NCBI GenBank assembly: GCA_900767815.1 | Contig: CAAGAM010000150.1 | Span: 1-64,000 of the forward strand | From: Clostridia bacterium | GTDB taxonomy: Bacteria > Bacillota > Clostridia > Christensenellales > Borkfalkiaceae | Length of the DNA stretch: 64,000 bases | Direction: 5' to 3' | In this document: positions 1-8,375 of the stretch, one piece after another | Layout of the letters: the number at the start of each line of letters is the position of its first letter | Position numbering within the stretch: the first letter of the stretch is position 1 | Notes under the pieces: generated by a model | Seen by the model: only the letters and a program-made list of their open reading frames with translations | Told to the model about the DNA's origin: nothing | The model's database searches: none | Made by a program: the position numbers and the translations under genes

Positions 1-213
1 ACCTTGAAGCCGTATTTTTTAATGATTTATGGTAAAGGCAACCGATGTCGTATGCAAATACAACGAGGGCGAATTTGCCGTAAAGCATAAAAAAGACGGT
101 TTCAAGGCGGGTTTCTGTTGGGGTTTCTATCGGCTAACAAAGTATTAGCCTGAAAACACGCCACAAGACCGAGGTTCGTATTATTCTTGGCTGGCATACT
201 CGTCGTGAATATT
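1..213. other. Window edge with a possible 39-codon remnant ORF
   Basis: No complete gene is visible. On the + strand a short reading frame from ATG 29 to the TAG at 146-148 encodes a 39-residue peptide (begins MVKATDVVCKYNEGEF, ends YRLTKY) with codon use like the neighbouring genes. It has no ribosome-binding site, and the same frame carries stops just upstream, so it may be the broken 3' end of a gene lying to the left. I do not recognise it. Confidence 0.2.
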
Positions 214-1644
214 TTAAGCGAGGGCTAAGATTTCGGAAAAATCGTAATCGCCGATCAATCTGTAAACTGCCGTGCCGTAATACGGTCTTGACCACACAAA
301 CGTTTTTTCATCGATAATCCTCAAAGATATGTCGCCTTTTATCAGTGTGACAGAGCTTTCCGCGCTTCCGATATACTCCTTGTCTTTTATGAAAACAAGG
401 TCGCCGATAGTTACGTTATAGCGGCTTGAAGAGCCTGTTTCATCATTGATATAAACTTTAGCAGAGCCGCCGTCAATTTTATAGAAATAATCTCCGCCTA
501 TTTCGGGAAACTGTCTTATCAGGATATTTTCCGTTGTTTTACGGGTTATCATGTAATATTCGCCGTCTTTTAAAATCGTTTCGAGCCAATAATCTCCGTA
601 ACGCACATAAGCGATAGTCAAAGCGTAAGAATCGGTGGCGTTTTTTATGGTGTAAGTGGTTTTTTCTTCTTCATAGACTTTGTTTTCGGGCAGTTTGTAG
701 TATGCCGACGAACTGTTTAACGCCGTTACAAGTAATTCAATTTTCGGGTTTTCATTGTTCCATTTTTCGGTGAGAGAATATCCCTCGGTTCTCATTCCGA
801 CATAGTCTGCGTCTACGGATATTATATCGTCTTTTCTGATATCTGCCGCCCATGGGCAAGCTTCTGCGAAGTTATCTGCGTAATACCATACGGCGTAATC
901 GGTGTAGACGACGTCATCTTCCGTTTCGGGCTTTTTGTAAGTTGTTTTGTTCATAAAACACAGCCCTTCGCGAAGGGTGTTGTCTCCGCGCGAGATTTTG
1001 CCGAAAGTTACGGTTTCGTAAGTAAACGTTCTTCTGCCTGCGGAGAGATTTTCGCTTGTTCCGTTTTTCGCGGTGAATATATAATTACCGTCCGTAAAGG
1101 TGATTTCTCCTTTTGTAAGAGTTGTTGAAAAGCGCAGCGAATCTATTTGGATAGAACCGTTTTGCAGAGCTTTGTATATCGGTTCCGCAAATTCGTTGTA
1201 AGTTTCGCGGCTGAAATCGAATCTGCTCTCATCGTTCGACGTGCAGAAATAATATATTACTCCCTTATAACTCAGCGTTGCGCTTTCGTCGCCCAGAATG
1301 GGGCTGTGGTTTGTTCCCGAAGCGGTCGTTCCGTCGGAAAAAGTAAGCGTCGTATAAGACGTTGCTTTTGAAATCTTGTAGGTGTAGGTTCCTTGCAGTT
1401 CTTTATCGAAAAGATTAAGTATAAAAGTGTTTCGCTTGTGATATTCGAGACGAACGTCGTCCGAAAACAAATAACTCTGTTCGGCGGCGTTGTAGCCCGC
1501 TTTATGTAAAAATCCGTCTTCGTCGATAAACGAGTCGAGATACCAGCGCGTAACCTTATACGGTTCAAGTTTGCAACCTGTAGCAAACAAACATATCGCG
1601 GCGAGCATCGCGGTGCATAGAATCGTAGATAATATTTTTTTCAT
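214..1644 (-). CDS. Secreted lipoprotein of unknown function
   Basis: The start is set at 1644 because a good ribosome-binding site (GGGAGG) lies just upstream and the protein then begins with a lipoprotein signal peptide: basic MKK, a hydrophobic stretch and the lipobox ATGC with the lipidated Cys at residue 24. The mature part (about 450 residues) is rich in Tyr, Thr and Ser and in alternating hydrophobic/polar stretches, consistent with beta-rich structure. No enzymatic motif is seen. It should be exported and anchored to the outer face of the membrane. It is a single gene, transcribed away from the flavoprotein gene upstream, whose terminator lies between them. I do not recognise the family. 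Confidence 0.75.
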   Translation of the reverse strand: MKKILSTILCTAMLAAICLFATGCKLEPYKVTRWYLDSFIDEDGFLHKAGYNAAEQSYLFSDDVRLEYHKRNTFILNLFDKELQGTYTYKISKATSYTTLTFSDGTTASGTNHSPILGDESATLSYKGVIYYFCTSNDESRFDFSRETYNEFAEPIYKALQNGSIQIDSLRFSTTLTKGEITFTDGNYIFTAKNGTSENLSAGRRTFTYETVTFGKISRGDNTLREGLCFMNKTTYKKPETEDDVVYTDYAVWYYADNFAEACPWAADIRKDDIISVDADYVGMRTEGYSLTEKWNNENPKIELLVTALNSSSAYYKLPENKVYEEEKTTYTIKNATDSYALTIAYVRYGDYWLETILKDGEYYMITRKTTENILIRQFPEIGGDYFYKIDGGSAKVYINDETGSSSRYNVTIGDLVFIKDKEYIGSAESSVTLIKGDISLRIIDEKTFVWSRPYYGTAVYRLIGDYDFSEILALA

Positions 1645-1757
1645 GATTACCTCCCGTTTTTTGAATCTGTCTGAAATTTTTGAGGCGAAGAACGTCCGCT
1701 CTCGGTACAATTATAACATATTATAAATATAAATCAATGGGTAATGGAAAAATTTCA

Positions 1758-1796
1758 CAAAAAAACCGTCCGCAGATTTTACGAAAAGCGGACGGG
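1758..1796 (-). terminator. Rho-independent terminator of the flavoprotein gene
   Basis: An 8-bp perfect stem (1766-1773 with 1788-1795, GCGGACGG on one arm) is followed on the minus strand by a run of seven T. It lies just past the stop of the flavoprotein gene. Confidence 0.8.
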
Positions 1797-1823
1797 AAAT
1801 TTTAAATATTTAATTTTAAGCTT

Positions 1824-3212
1824 TTAAAATTTAAGTTTTCTTGCCATGAGAACGCCCATAACCGAAGCCATCATAAGCCCTCTCGTCCAACCCGACGAAT
1901 CGCCGAGGCAGTGAAGATTGGCGATGTTGGTGTTGAAATCGTCGTCCATTTTGATTTTGTTTGAGTAAAATTTAAGTTCGGGCGAATAGAGAAGGGTTTC
2001 GGGGCTTGCGAACCCGGGAACAACCACGTCGAGTTGTTCGATGAAGTGGAGAATGTTCGTCAACGTGCGGTAAGGCATCGCGGCGGTGATATCGCCCGCA
2101 ACCGCGTCGGGGAGGGTTGGTTTTACGTTGGATTGAGAAAGCTCTTTTTCCCACGTGCGTTTTCCTTCTAAAATATCGCCGTAACGCTGAACGAGAATAT
2201 GTCCGTTCGCGAGCATGTTTGTAAGTTCGCCTATCTTTTTAGCGTACTCGATGGGCTGGTTGAAAGGATAAGTGAAGTTGTGCGAGCAGAGGATGGAAAG
2301 GTTGGTGTTATCCGATTTCTTGTCCTTGAACGAGTGACCGTTGACGACGGCTAAGTTGTCGTCGTAATTTTCCTGCGCGACGTAACCGCCGGGGTTCTGA
2401 CAGAAAGTTCTTACCTTGTTTCTGAACGGAGCGGGATAGCCGATGAGCTTGGATTCGTACAACACTTTGTTGACTTCTTCCATAACCTCGTTTCTCACTT
2501 CCACTCTTACGCCGATATCGACCGTCGATGGCTGATGTTCGATTCCGTGTGCCGAACACATAGATTCGAGCCATTCGGCGCCGCGTCTTCCCGTGGCGAT
2601 GATGACTTTCTGTGCGGAAATAGCCTCTTCCTTTCCCTTAACGTTTAAGATTGCGCCTTTGCATACGTTACCTTCGATGATAACGTTTTTGCAGTCGGTA
2701 TTGAAAATCATTTCAACGCCGTTGTGGAGAAGATACTGCTCGATGGCGTAATAAATGTCCTGCGCCTTTTCGGTACCTAAGTGTCGGATGGGGCAGTCTA
2801 CGAGTTTAAGCCCCGCGCTTATCGCCTTTCTTCTTATCTGTTTTATTTCTTCGGGGTGGTCGATTCCTTCGATTTTTGTGTCTGCGCCGAATTCGAGATA
2901 AATTCTGTCGACGTAAGAAATGGTTTCCTGAACGAGATCATGCCCTATCTGGTCGGGAAGAGACCCGCCGACATAGCTCGAGAGGGAGAGCTTTCCGTCC
3001 GAAAACGCGCCCGCGCCCGAAAAACCCGTGGTTATAGCGCAGTTTTTGCAGCTCATGCAGTGTCCCGTTTTCTTTTTGGGACATACTCTTTTCTCAATCG
3101 CCGAGCCTTTCTCGACGATGGTAATCTTGCCTTTATAACCGTTGCGGATAAGTTCCAATGCGGTGAAAATTCCCGCAGGACCCGCGCCGATAATCAAAAC
3201 GTCGGTATTCAT
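1824..3212 (-). CDS. FAD-dependent dehydrogenase (COG2509-like)
   Basis: This 462-residue protein begins with an FAD-binding Rossmann fold: GAGPAG at residues 9-14 and an acidic residue ending the second strand (VEKG, about residue 34). A later IATGRRG segment is the second nucleotide-binding glycine motif, and CLGDSSGWTRGLMMASVMG near the C-terminus is typical of this flavoprotein group. A Cys cluster at residues 44, 52, 55 and 58 (CPKKKTGHCMSCKNC) could bind a metal or an iron-sulfur cluster; this is inference. The start at 3212 is preferred over upstream alternatives because GTGAGG lies just before it and the Rossmann fold starts immediately. The family is broadly annotated as uncharacterised FAD-dependent dehydrogenases; the substrate is unknown. 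Confidence 0.85.
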   Translation of the reverse strand: MNTDVLIIGAGPAGIFTALELIRNGYKGKITIVEKGSAIEKRVCPKKKTGHCMSCKNCAITTGFSGAGAFSDGKLSLSSYVGGSLPDQIGHDLVQETISYVDRIYLEFGADTKIEGIDHPEEIKQIRRKAISAGLKLVDCPIRHLGTEKAQDIYYAIEQYLLHNGVEMIFNTDCKNVIIEGNVCKGAILNVKGKEEAISAQKVIIATGRRGAEWLESMCSAHGIEHQPSTVDIGVRVEVRNEVMEEVNKVLYESKLIGYPAPFRNKVRTFCQNPGGYVAQENYDDNLAVVNGHSFKDKKSDNTNLSILCSHNFTYPFNQPIEYAKKIGELTNMLANGHILVQRYGDILEGKRTWEKELSQSNVKPTLPDAVAGDITAAMPYRTLTNILHFIEQLDVVVPGFASPETLLYSPELKFYSNKIKMDDDFNTNIANLHCLGDSSGWTRGLMMASVMGVLMARKLKF

Positions 3213-3344
3213 ATCGCACCTCACGAAAAAAGTTTTTACGACAAAGTATATCACATATATCCGAAAAAGTAAAGCGCGCCGTGTGACGGCGAAACGAAAT
3301 TTGCTTTACCGTCGGTTATATTTTCGGACAAGCATGTCAAACGC

Positions 3345-3373
3345 TTGCGTGAATTTCCGTAAAGTGGTACGAT
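3345..3373 (+). promoter_or_regulatory. Possible promoter of the S4-domain gene
   Basis: TTGCGT (3345-3350), a 17-nt spacer and TACGAT (3368-3373). The ATG at 3380 follows only 6 nt later, so the transcript would have almost no leader. The match to consensus is moderate. Confidence 0.35.
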
Positions 3374-3379
3374 TGAGGT

Positions 3380-4120
3380 ATGGCAGACGATTTCGAAAAC
3401 AGAATAAACGAACTGTACGAGAGAAGCGTAAATCGCGGAATATTTACTTTTACCGATTTTTTAAGCCCGTCAAAGCAAGCCGAAGCGGAGAGGATTGTGG
3501 GAAAAAACAACGTAAAATTTTTCGGCGGAAGCGAGAATTGCGAAAGGGTTATGGCGCGGTTCGGAAACGAGGAAGAACTCGGTTACGACGAGGAATTCCC
3601 GATAAAAATCATTAAAATAACCGTCACGGCGGGTAAGTTCGCCACGGAGATTACGCACAGGGACGTTCTCGGCGCGGTTTTAAGCCTCGGCATAGACAGG
3701 AACAAAACGGGAGATATTATCGCCATGAAAAACGCGGCGTATATTTTTGTGGCGGACACGATTGCGGAACTTATCGTCAACGAAACGAAAAGCGTTTCGA
3801 GAAACCCCGCCAAAGCCGAAATTGCGGCCGAAATCCCCGAAGACGTTCGCCCGAAAACGGAAGAAAGGGAAATAAGCGTGGCGTCCAATCGCGTCGACGC
3901 CGTTATTTCCCGTCTTTACGGAATGTCGAGAGAGGAAAGCCTTACGAAATTTAAAAGCGGATTCGTCGCGATAAACGGAAAACCCTGCGAAAAAAACGAA
4001 AAATCGCTTAGCGGCGGCGACGTCGTTACCGTGCGCGGCAACGGAAAATTCGTTTTTATCGGCGAGGGCGGAACGTCCAAAAAAGGCAAGCTTTACGTCA
4101 AATTGAAAGTTTATATATAA
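3380..4120 (+). CDS. ylmH: YlmH-type S4-domain RNA-binding protein
   Basis: The 246-residue protein has the layout of the YlmH family: an N-terminal domain related to a degenerate nucleic-acid-binding fold, then a C-terminal S4 RNA-binding domain at about residues 172-230 (segment RVDAVISRLYGMSREES ... GFVAINGKPCEKNEK ... GDVVTVRGNGKF). In Firmicutes YlmH binds ribosomal RNA or stalled 50S subunits and its gene often sits in the cell-division ylm cluster; here it stands beside infC instead. The start has a weak TGAGGT immediately upstream. Family assignment is good; the precise cellular role here is inferred from homologues. Confidence 0.8.
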   Translation: MADDFENRINELYERSVNRGIFTFTDFLSPSKQAEAERIVGKNNVKFFGGSENCERVMARFGNEEELGYDEEFPIKIIKITVTAGKFATEITHRDVLGAVLSLGIDRNKTGDIIAMKNAAYIFVADTIAELIVNETKSVSRNPAKAEIAAEIPEDVRPKTEEREISVASNRVDAVISRLYGMSREESLTKFKSGFVAINGKPCEKNEKSLSGGDVVTVRGNGKFVFIGEGGTSKKGKLYVKLKVYI

Positions 4121-4227
4121 TAATGTATAAGAAACGGCGCGGACGGCGGCACGAAATCGGATAAAACGAAACAGCCCGATTTTATGAAAAGTTTTATGAA
4201 AAATTTTGTCAAAGAGCGTAAAATCGT

Positions 4228-4256
4228 TTGACAACGGCGATTAAATGTGGTATTAT
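4228..4256 (+). promoter_or_regulatory. Promoter of infC-rpmI-rplT
   Basis: TTGACA (4228-4233), a 17-nt spacer and TATTAT (4251-4256) give a near-consensus sigma-70-type promoter, followed by a long structured leader. Confidence 0.85.
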
Positions 4257-4261
4257 TTTTA

Positions 4262-4425
4262 GGCAAAGCAGAAGTTACCCTTCTCGCCGCAAGATATGTT
4301 GAAGCGGCGCATAATTTCTTATTTATTCGTTTTCGGGCGGATAATGTCGGTTATGTTATGTACGGGTTTGCTTTGCAAGCCCGTTTTTTTAACGGAGAAT
4401 CAATGAGGGAAAGAGGTAAACTACC
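4262..4425 (+). promoter_or_regulatory. Ribosomal-protein leader RNA with attenuator
   Basis: The roughly 160-nt leader contains small stems (GCCGC 4286-4290 with GCGGC 4304-4308, and AGAAG/CTTCT around 4270-4284) and ends with a terminator-like hairpin. Its arms CGGGTTTGC and GCAAGCCCG pair around 4362-4382 and are followed by seven T. In Firmicutes the infC-rpmI-rplT operon is controlled by premature termination promoted by ribosomal protein L20 binding its leader; position and structure here match that arrangement. Binding by L20 is inferred. Confidence 0.7.
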
Positions 4426-4941
4426 ATTAAAGATCAGATTCAGATCAACGAAGATATCAGAGACAGCGAAGTCCGTCTGATAGGAAGCGACGGATCGCAG
4501 CTCGGGATTATGAGTTCCCGCGAGGCTTTGAGGCTTGCCGAAGAGCAGGATCTCGACCTTGTAAAAATAGCCGCAGGCAGCGGCGTGCCGGTGTGCAAAA
4601 TAATGGATTACGGCAAATACAAGTTCGAAATGCTCAAAAAGCAGAAAGAAGCCAAAAAGAATCAGAAAGTGGTCGAGCTTAAAGAAGTGTGGTTGTCGAT
4701 GACGATAGACGTGGGCGACCTCAACGTAAAAGCCCGTCAGACCCAAAAGTTCCTTCTTGCGGGGAACAAAGTTAAGGTTTCAATAAGAATGAGAGGCAGA
4801 CAGAACGCGCACTCCGCACTCGGCGTAGACGTCATGAACAGGTTTTTCGAGCTTGTCAAAGACGTTGCGGTTATGGAGAAAAAGCCGCTCCTCGAAGGCA
4901 GAAACATTTTGATGATTCTCGCCCCCTCGAAATCTAATTAA
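4426..4941 (+). CDS. infC: Translation initiation factor IF-3 (ATT start)
   Basis: The reading frame is conserved well upstream of the first in-frame ATG (4510). Translation from ATT at 4426 gives KDQIQINEDIRDSEVRLIG, the typical IF-3 N-terminus, with AAGAGG 5-8 nt upstream. The product is 171 residues, the normal length, with N- and C-terminal IF-3 domains linked by a Lys-rich helix (KYKFEMLKKQKEAKKNQK). IF-3 binds the 30S subunit and checks the start codon. A rare start codon on infC is known to allow IF-3 to limit its own synthesis, since it rejects non-standard starts. It heads an operon with rpmI and rplT. Confidence 0.93.
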   Translation: MKDQIQINEDIRDSEVRLIGSDGSQLGIMSSREALRLAEEQDLDLVKIAAGSGVPVCKIMDYGKYKFEMLKKQKEAKKNQKVVELKEVWLSMTIDVGDLNVKARQTQKFLLAGNKVKVSIRMRGRQNAHSALGVDVMNRFFELVKDVAVMEKKPLLEGRNILMILAPSKSN

Positions 4942-4970
4942 AATAAGTAAATAAAACGGAGGAATAGATC

Positions 4971-5171
4971 ATGCCAAAAATGAAATCGCATAGCGGTGCT
5001 AAAAAGCGTTTTAAGATTACCGCTACGGGAAAGGTTAAGAGATACAGCCAGAACAAGAGCCATATCCTTAGCAAAAAATCCACCAAGAGAAAGAGAAGAC
5101 TCAGAACCGGAACTTACGTTTCGGCTACTCAGGAAAAGACCATTAAGGGTCTTATCCCCTATAAAGCGTAA
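4971..5171 (+). CDS. rpmI: 50S ribosomal protein L35
   Basis: A 66-residue, strongly basic protein beginning MPKMKSHSGAKKRFKITATG, the hallmark of L35. A clear GGAGGA site precedes the ATG. It lies 29 bp after infC and 18 bp before rplT, the standard order in Bacteria. Confidence 0.97.
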   Translation: MPKMKSHSGAKKRFKITATGKVKRYSQNKSHILSKKSTKRKRRLRTGTYVSATQEKTIKGLIPYKA

Positions 5172-5189
5172 TAAAGGAGACGAAAGGAT

Positions 5190-5546
5190 ATGCGTATTAA
5201 AAGAGGTGTAAACGCCGCTAAAAAGCGTAGAAAAATAATGAAGCTTTCCAAAGGTTACTTTGGAGCAAAGAGCAAACTTTACAGAGTAGCTCGTCAGGCA
5301 GTTATGAAGTCCCTTTCTTATGCTTACGTAGGAAGAAAGCGTAAGAAGAGAGATTTCCGCAAACTCTGGATCGCGAGAATCAACGCCGCATGCCGTCTTA
5401 ACGGTATGTCTTACAGCACGTTCATGCACGGTCTTAAACTTGCGGACATCAACCTTAACAGAAAGGTTCTTGCGGATATGGCTGTAAACGACGCTGCGGG
5501 CTTCACGGCTTTAACCGAAGCCGCAAAAGCTAAACTTGCGAAATAA
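5190..5546 (+). CDS. rplT: 50S ribosomal protein L20
   Basis: The 118-residue basic protein has the L20 signature (MRIKRGVNAAKKRRKIMKLS at the start, then GYFGAKSKLYRVARQAVMKS). L20 binds 23S rRNA early in 50S assembly and in Firmicutes represses its own operon by binding the leader mRNA; the leader at 4262-4425 is the likely target. AAAGGAG precedes the start. A terminator follows the gene. Confidence 0.97.
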   Translation: MRIKRGVNAAKKRRKIMKLSKGYFGAKSKLYRVARQAVMKSLSYAYVGRKRKKRDFRKLWIARINAACRLNGMSYSTFMHGLKLADINLNRKVLADMAVNDAAGFTALTEAAKAKLAK

Positions 5547-5562
5547 TCGATAAAAGAATTTT

Positions 5563-5594
5563 AGCCGTAACGAATAAACCCGTTGCGGCTTTTC
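5563..5594 (+). terminator. Terminator after rplT
   Basis: AGCCGTAACG (5563-5572) pairs with CGTTGCGGCT (5581-5590) with one G-U pair and is followed by TTTT. Confidence 0.7.
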
Positions 5595-5620
5595 TCGGTT
5601 TATCCGACGTTTTTCGGGTA

Positions 5621-5686
5621 GATATCCGATATCCATATTGCAGATATCCATATTTTATATAAGGACGAATTATTATATAAGGACGA
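5621..5686 (+). repeat. Two short tandem duplications in a gene leader
   Basis: GATATCCATATT occurs at 5628-5639 and 5643-5654, with a further GATATCC at 5621. TTATATAAGGACGA then occurs at 5655-5668 and 5673-5686. The second duplication copies the ribosome-binding site of the downstream methyltransferase gene. Confidence 0.8.
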
Positions 5687-5694
5687 GCCGACGG

Positions 5695-6453
5695 ATGAAT
5701 TATAATTCGACGATAACGTCAAAAACCAATCCCTTTGTCAAGGAACTTTGTTCGCTTAAAGACAAGAAATTCCGCGACGAAAAAGGTGAATATCTCGTCG
5801 AGGGCTTCAAGATGGTTCGCGAAGCTTTCGCTTTTCAAAAACCCGTAAGTTATCTTATCGGCACCGAAAGCGGCATTGCGGAGCTTGGGATAAATTTCCC
5901 TCAGACGGTTATCGTTTCGGAGGAGGTTTTGGCTAAAATAAGCGACTGCGTTGCGCCGCAAGGCGTTTGCTGCCTTCTCAAAAAAGAGGAATATTCCGCC
6001 GAAAAACCGCAAGGCACGAGCATTTTGCTCGATCGCGTTTCCGACCCCGGAAACGTCGGCACGATAATCCGTACCGCGGCGGCTACGGGGGTTAAGGATA
6101 TTTACCTTATAGGTTCTGCCGACCCGTTTTCGCCGAAAGCGGTCAGGTCGTCGATGAGCGGAATTTATTCGGTAAGGCTTCATTTTATAGGTTACGACGA
6201 TTTGAAAGAGGTTTTTTCGGGCGTTACGCTGATAGCGGGCGACATGAACGGGAAAAACGTATTCGATTTAGCGGTGAACGGCGATTATTGCGTTGCAGTC
6301 GGCAACGAGGCTAACGGAATAAGCGAAAATTTAAGGGCGGCGGCGGACGAAATCGCAAGCATACCCATGACGGAATACGCCGAAAGTTTAAACGTCGGCG
6401 TTGCGCTTTCGGTCATGCTGTACACGCTTAAAAAAGGACGGATAATCGGGTAG
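5695..6453 (+). CDS. TrmH/SpoU-family RNA 2'-O-methyltransferase
   Basis: The 252-residue protein carries the three SPOUT-fold motifs: DRVSDPGNVGTIIRTA (from about residue 112), VAVGNEANGIS (about 200) and IPMTEYAESLNVGVALSVML (about 222), which form the knotted SAM-binding site. The N-terminus (SKTNPFVKELCSLKDKKFR...YLVEGFKMV) matches the RNA-binding substrate domain of this family. It methylates a ribose in rRNA or tRNA; the target is not predictable. The start at 5695 has AAGGACGAG upstream; earlier in-frame codons fall within the tandem duplications. Confidence 0.88.
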   Translation: MNYNSTITSKTNPFVKELCSLKDKKFRDEKGEYLVEGFKMVREAFAFQKPVSYLIGTESGIAELGINFPQTVIVSEEVLAKISDCVAPQGVCCLLKKEEYSAEKPQGTSILLDRVSDPGNVGTIIRTAAATGVKDIYLIGSADPFSPKAVRSSMSGIYSVRLHFIGYDDLKEVFSGVTLIAGDMNGKNVFDLAVNGDYCVAVGNEANGISENLRAAADEIASIPMTEYAESLNVGVALSVMLYTLKKGRIIG

Positions 6454-6501
6454 CCACAGGTGACCGAGCAATAAAAATCAATATTTTATCAGGAGAAAAT
6501 T

Positions 6502-7242
6502 ATGTCAGGACATAGCAAATGGGCTAATATAAAGAACAAAAAGGCAAAAACGGACGCCGTTAAAGGAAAAATTTTCACGAAGATCGGAAGAGAAATCGCC
6601 GTTGCGGCAAAGGGTAACCCCGATCCTTACACGAACAGTAAACTTGCGGACGTCATCGCTAAAGCGAAAGCCGCAAACATGCCTAACGACAATATCAAGA
6701 GAAGTATCGCGAAAGCCGCGGGCGAACTCAACAACGTCAACTATGAAAACCTCACTTACGAAGGTTACGGCATCGGCGGAAGCGCGGTTATCGTCGCAAC
6801 GCTTACCGATAACAAGAACAGAACGGGCGGCGACGTCAGACACATTTTCTCCAAATACGGCGGAAACATGGGTACGACGGGTTCGGTTTCGTATATGTTC
6901 TCTAACAAAGGCGTAATCGTTATCGAAAGAACGGTTGATCTCGACGAAGACACGATGATGGAAGTCGCGCTCGAAGCGGGTGCGGAAGACGTCATCACCT
7001 GTGACGATTCTTACGAAATCAGAACGGCTCCGTCCGATTTCTCCGCAGTGAGAAAGTATCTCGAAGACAAAGGTTACGAGTTTTTGGAAGCGGAAACCAT
7101 GATGATCCCTAACGACAAGGTAACTCTTTCCGCGGATCAACTCGAAACTTTCCAAAAGATGCTCGACGCCTTTGAAGATCAGGACGACGTTCAGGACGTT
7201 TATCACAACGTAGACCTTCCCGAAGAAGAGGAAGAGGACTGA
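6502..7242 (+). CDS. yebC: YebC/PmpR-family protein
   Basis: The 246-residue protein begins MSGHSKWANIKNKKAKTDAV, the diagnostic YebC start, and keeps full family length with the acidic C-terminus. AGGAGA precedes the ATG. YebC-family members were named as transcriptional regulators; more recent work on homologues links them to translation of proline-rich or otherwise slow sequences. It is a single gene 49 bp after the methyltransferase gene. Confidence 0.93.
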   Translation: MSGHSKWANIKNKKAKTDAVKGKIFTKIGREIAVAAKGNPDPYTNSKLADVIAKAKAANMPNDNIKRSIAKAAGELNNVNYENLTYEGYGIGGSAVIVATLTDNKNRTGGDVRHIFSKYGGNMGTTGSVSYMFSNKGVIVIERTVDLDEDTMMEVALEAGAEDVITCDDSYEIRTAPSDFSAVRKYLEDKGYEFLEAETMMIPNDKVTLSADQLETFQKMLDAFEDQDDVQDVYHNVDLPEEEEED

Positions 7243-7357
7243 TTTTAGTCTATTGATGTTAATCAATAGGGTTTTGTCGGTTGATGTATTCAATCGGTAT
7301 TAAACTCGGTATTAAACTTAAAAAATAATCGAAGAAATTTCGATTTAAACAGATTCA

Positions 7358-7405
7358 CGCGAGCCGACGAAAGAACAAAAATCTTTCGTCGGCTCGCGTT
7401 ATTTT
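7358..7405 (+). terminator. Strong terminator after yebC
   Basis: A perfect 17-bp stem (7358-7374 with 7382-7398; left arm CGCGAGCCGACGAAAGA), a 7-nt loop and a T-rich tail. It separates the core genes from the AT-rich accessory locus. Confidence 0.85.
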
Positions 7406-7442
7406 GCTGCTTGAATAAAATTGCAAAATTATACATTAAGTA

Positions 7443-7471
7443 TTGACAAAGTGACGTAATGGTAATATAAT
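7443..7471 (+). promoter_or_regulatory. Consensus promoter of the accessory locus
   Basis: TTGACA (7443-7448), a 17-nt spacer and TATAAT (7466-7471): a perfect sigma-70-type promoter. The -10 part and the 50 nt after it recur at 9148-9203 in front of the paralogous lipoprotein gene, but there the -35 box is missing. Confidence 0.88.
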
Positions 7472-7520
7472 GATAACAAGCTTTTGTAAAAGCTAAAAAA
7501 TAAAATTTCGGAGGAAAGGA

Positions 7521-8051
7521 ATGAAAAAGAAAGTTTTTGCATGGCTGATGTGCGTGATGTTTGTGCTTTCGCTATGCGGATGTGGAGAAGAGCCGTTACC
7601 GTATAACATGAAGCAGATAACAGGTGCGACTTTTAACGATGAATTTCTCTTAAGTCATAGTACGTATGGGGTAATGCATTGTCGATACTATACCGATAGC
7701 GATGGGAATAAAAAATATGAGTATTGGATAGATGAAGAATCTCCTAAATATCGATCTGTTATAATTGAAAATGAGGATGATTTTAACGAAGCATTTTCTT
7801 ACTATAATACAGATGGGATACCGGATTTTAAAACAAGAATGATTGCCATCATTTTTTTTACTGGTCGTAATCGGAGAGATTATGAGGTTGTAAAAGCCAA
7901 AATATCGGATGATATTTTATATTTAAATATTATAGGGCGTGAACCTTATAGTTGCAGTATGGGAATTGGAGGGTTGCCGCCGTCCGATCTGGAATGGCAA
8001 ATTGTCGAAATGGATCAGTATTACATAACAATGGTTGATAAGTGGCAATAA
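7521..8051 (+). CDS. Lipoprotein, paralogue 1 (possible PrcB-like fold)
   Basis: The 176-residue protein starts with a lipoprotein signal peptide (lipobox LCGC at about residues 18-21) and a GGAGGAAAG ribosome-binding site. It is a clear paralogue of the lipoprotein encoded at 9204: both share PLPYNM, HSTYGV, DFNE.FSYY, PDF.TRMI and VEMDQYYIT. The pattern of a charged DF..RM strand, a glycine-bearing strand and a final VEMDQYYIT strand loosely recalls the PrcB C-terminal fold found in protease-associated lipoproteins; this is a weak, unproven similarity. It heads the accessory locus behind a consensus promoter. Function unknown. Confidence 0.8.
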   Translation: MKKKVFAWLMCVMFVLSLCGCGEEPLPYNMKQITGATFNDEFLLSHSTYGVMHCRYYTDSDGNKKYEYWIDEESPKYRSVIIENEDDFNEAFSYYNTDGIPDFKTRMIAIIFFTGRNRRDYEVVKAKISDDILYLNIIGREPYSCSMGIGGLPPSDLEWQIVEMDQYYITMVDKWQ

Positions 8052-8109
8052 ACGATAAGTATATGTATTTTTTACAACTAAAAACAATGATTTAAATTTG
8101 GAGGAAGAT

Positions 8110-8343
8110 ATGAAGAAATACAGAAGAATTACATTTTGCACAATACTTTGCATAGCAATGCTGATAATGGCTACCGTTACAGGGATTAAAGCAAACGCCG
8201 AAGAAAATCAAGAAGAGCAAAAAGTTGCAGAAACGGGATATTTATACAATATTTATGACGAACCAGAATACACGTTTACAACATTTGAAAACGGCGGATA
8301 TAAAATCTGTCATGAAAAATCAGGCGAAACTATTGTTTTGTAA
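8110..8343 (+). pseudogene. Truncated duplicate of the surface peptidase N-terminus
   Basis: The 77-residue product matches the first 75 residues of the peptidase fusion encoded at 9807 with about 8 differences, including signal peptide and the segment TFTTFENGGYKICHEKSGETI. The upstream leader (ATGATTTAAATTTGGAGGAA) is also shared. Homology then stops at about 8335, where the next lipoprotein cassette begins, and the frame ends at the TAA of that cassette. It therefore lacks the catalytic domain and is best read as a duplication remnant, though it could still be secreted as a short peptide. Confidence 0.8.
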
Positions 8344-8375
8344 AAAAGCTAAAAATAATTTTTTGGAGGAAATGT

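Noticed and set aside
4510..4941. IF-3 beginning at the first ATG
   Set aside because: It would lose 28 conserved N-terminal residues; the ATT at 4426 has the proper ribosome-binding site.
6505..7293. 262-codon frame on the minus strand across yebC
   Set aside because: It lies opposite the certain yebC gene, has biased composition from the opposite strand and no recognisable domain.
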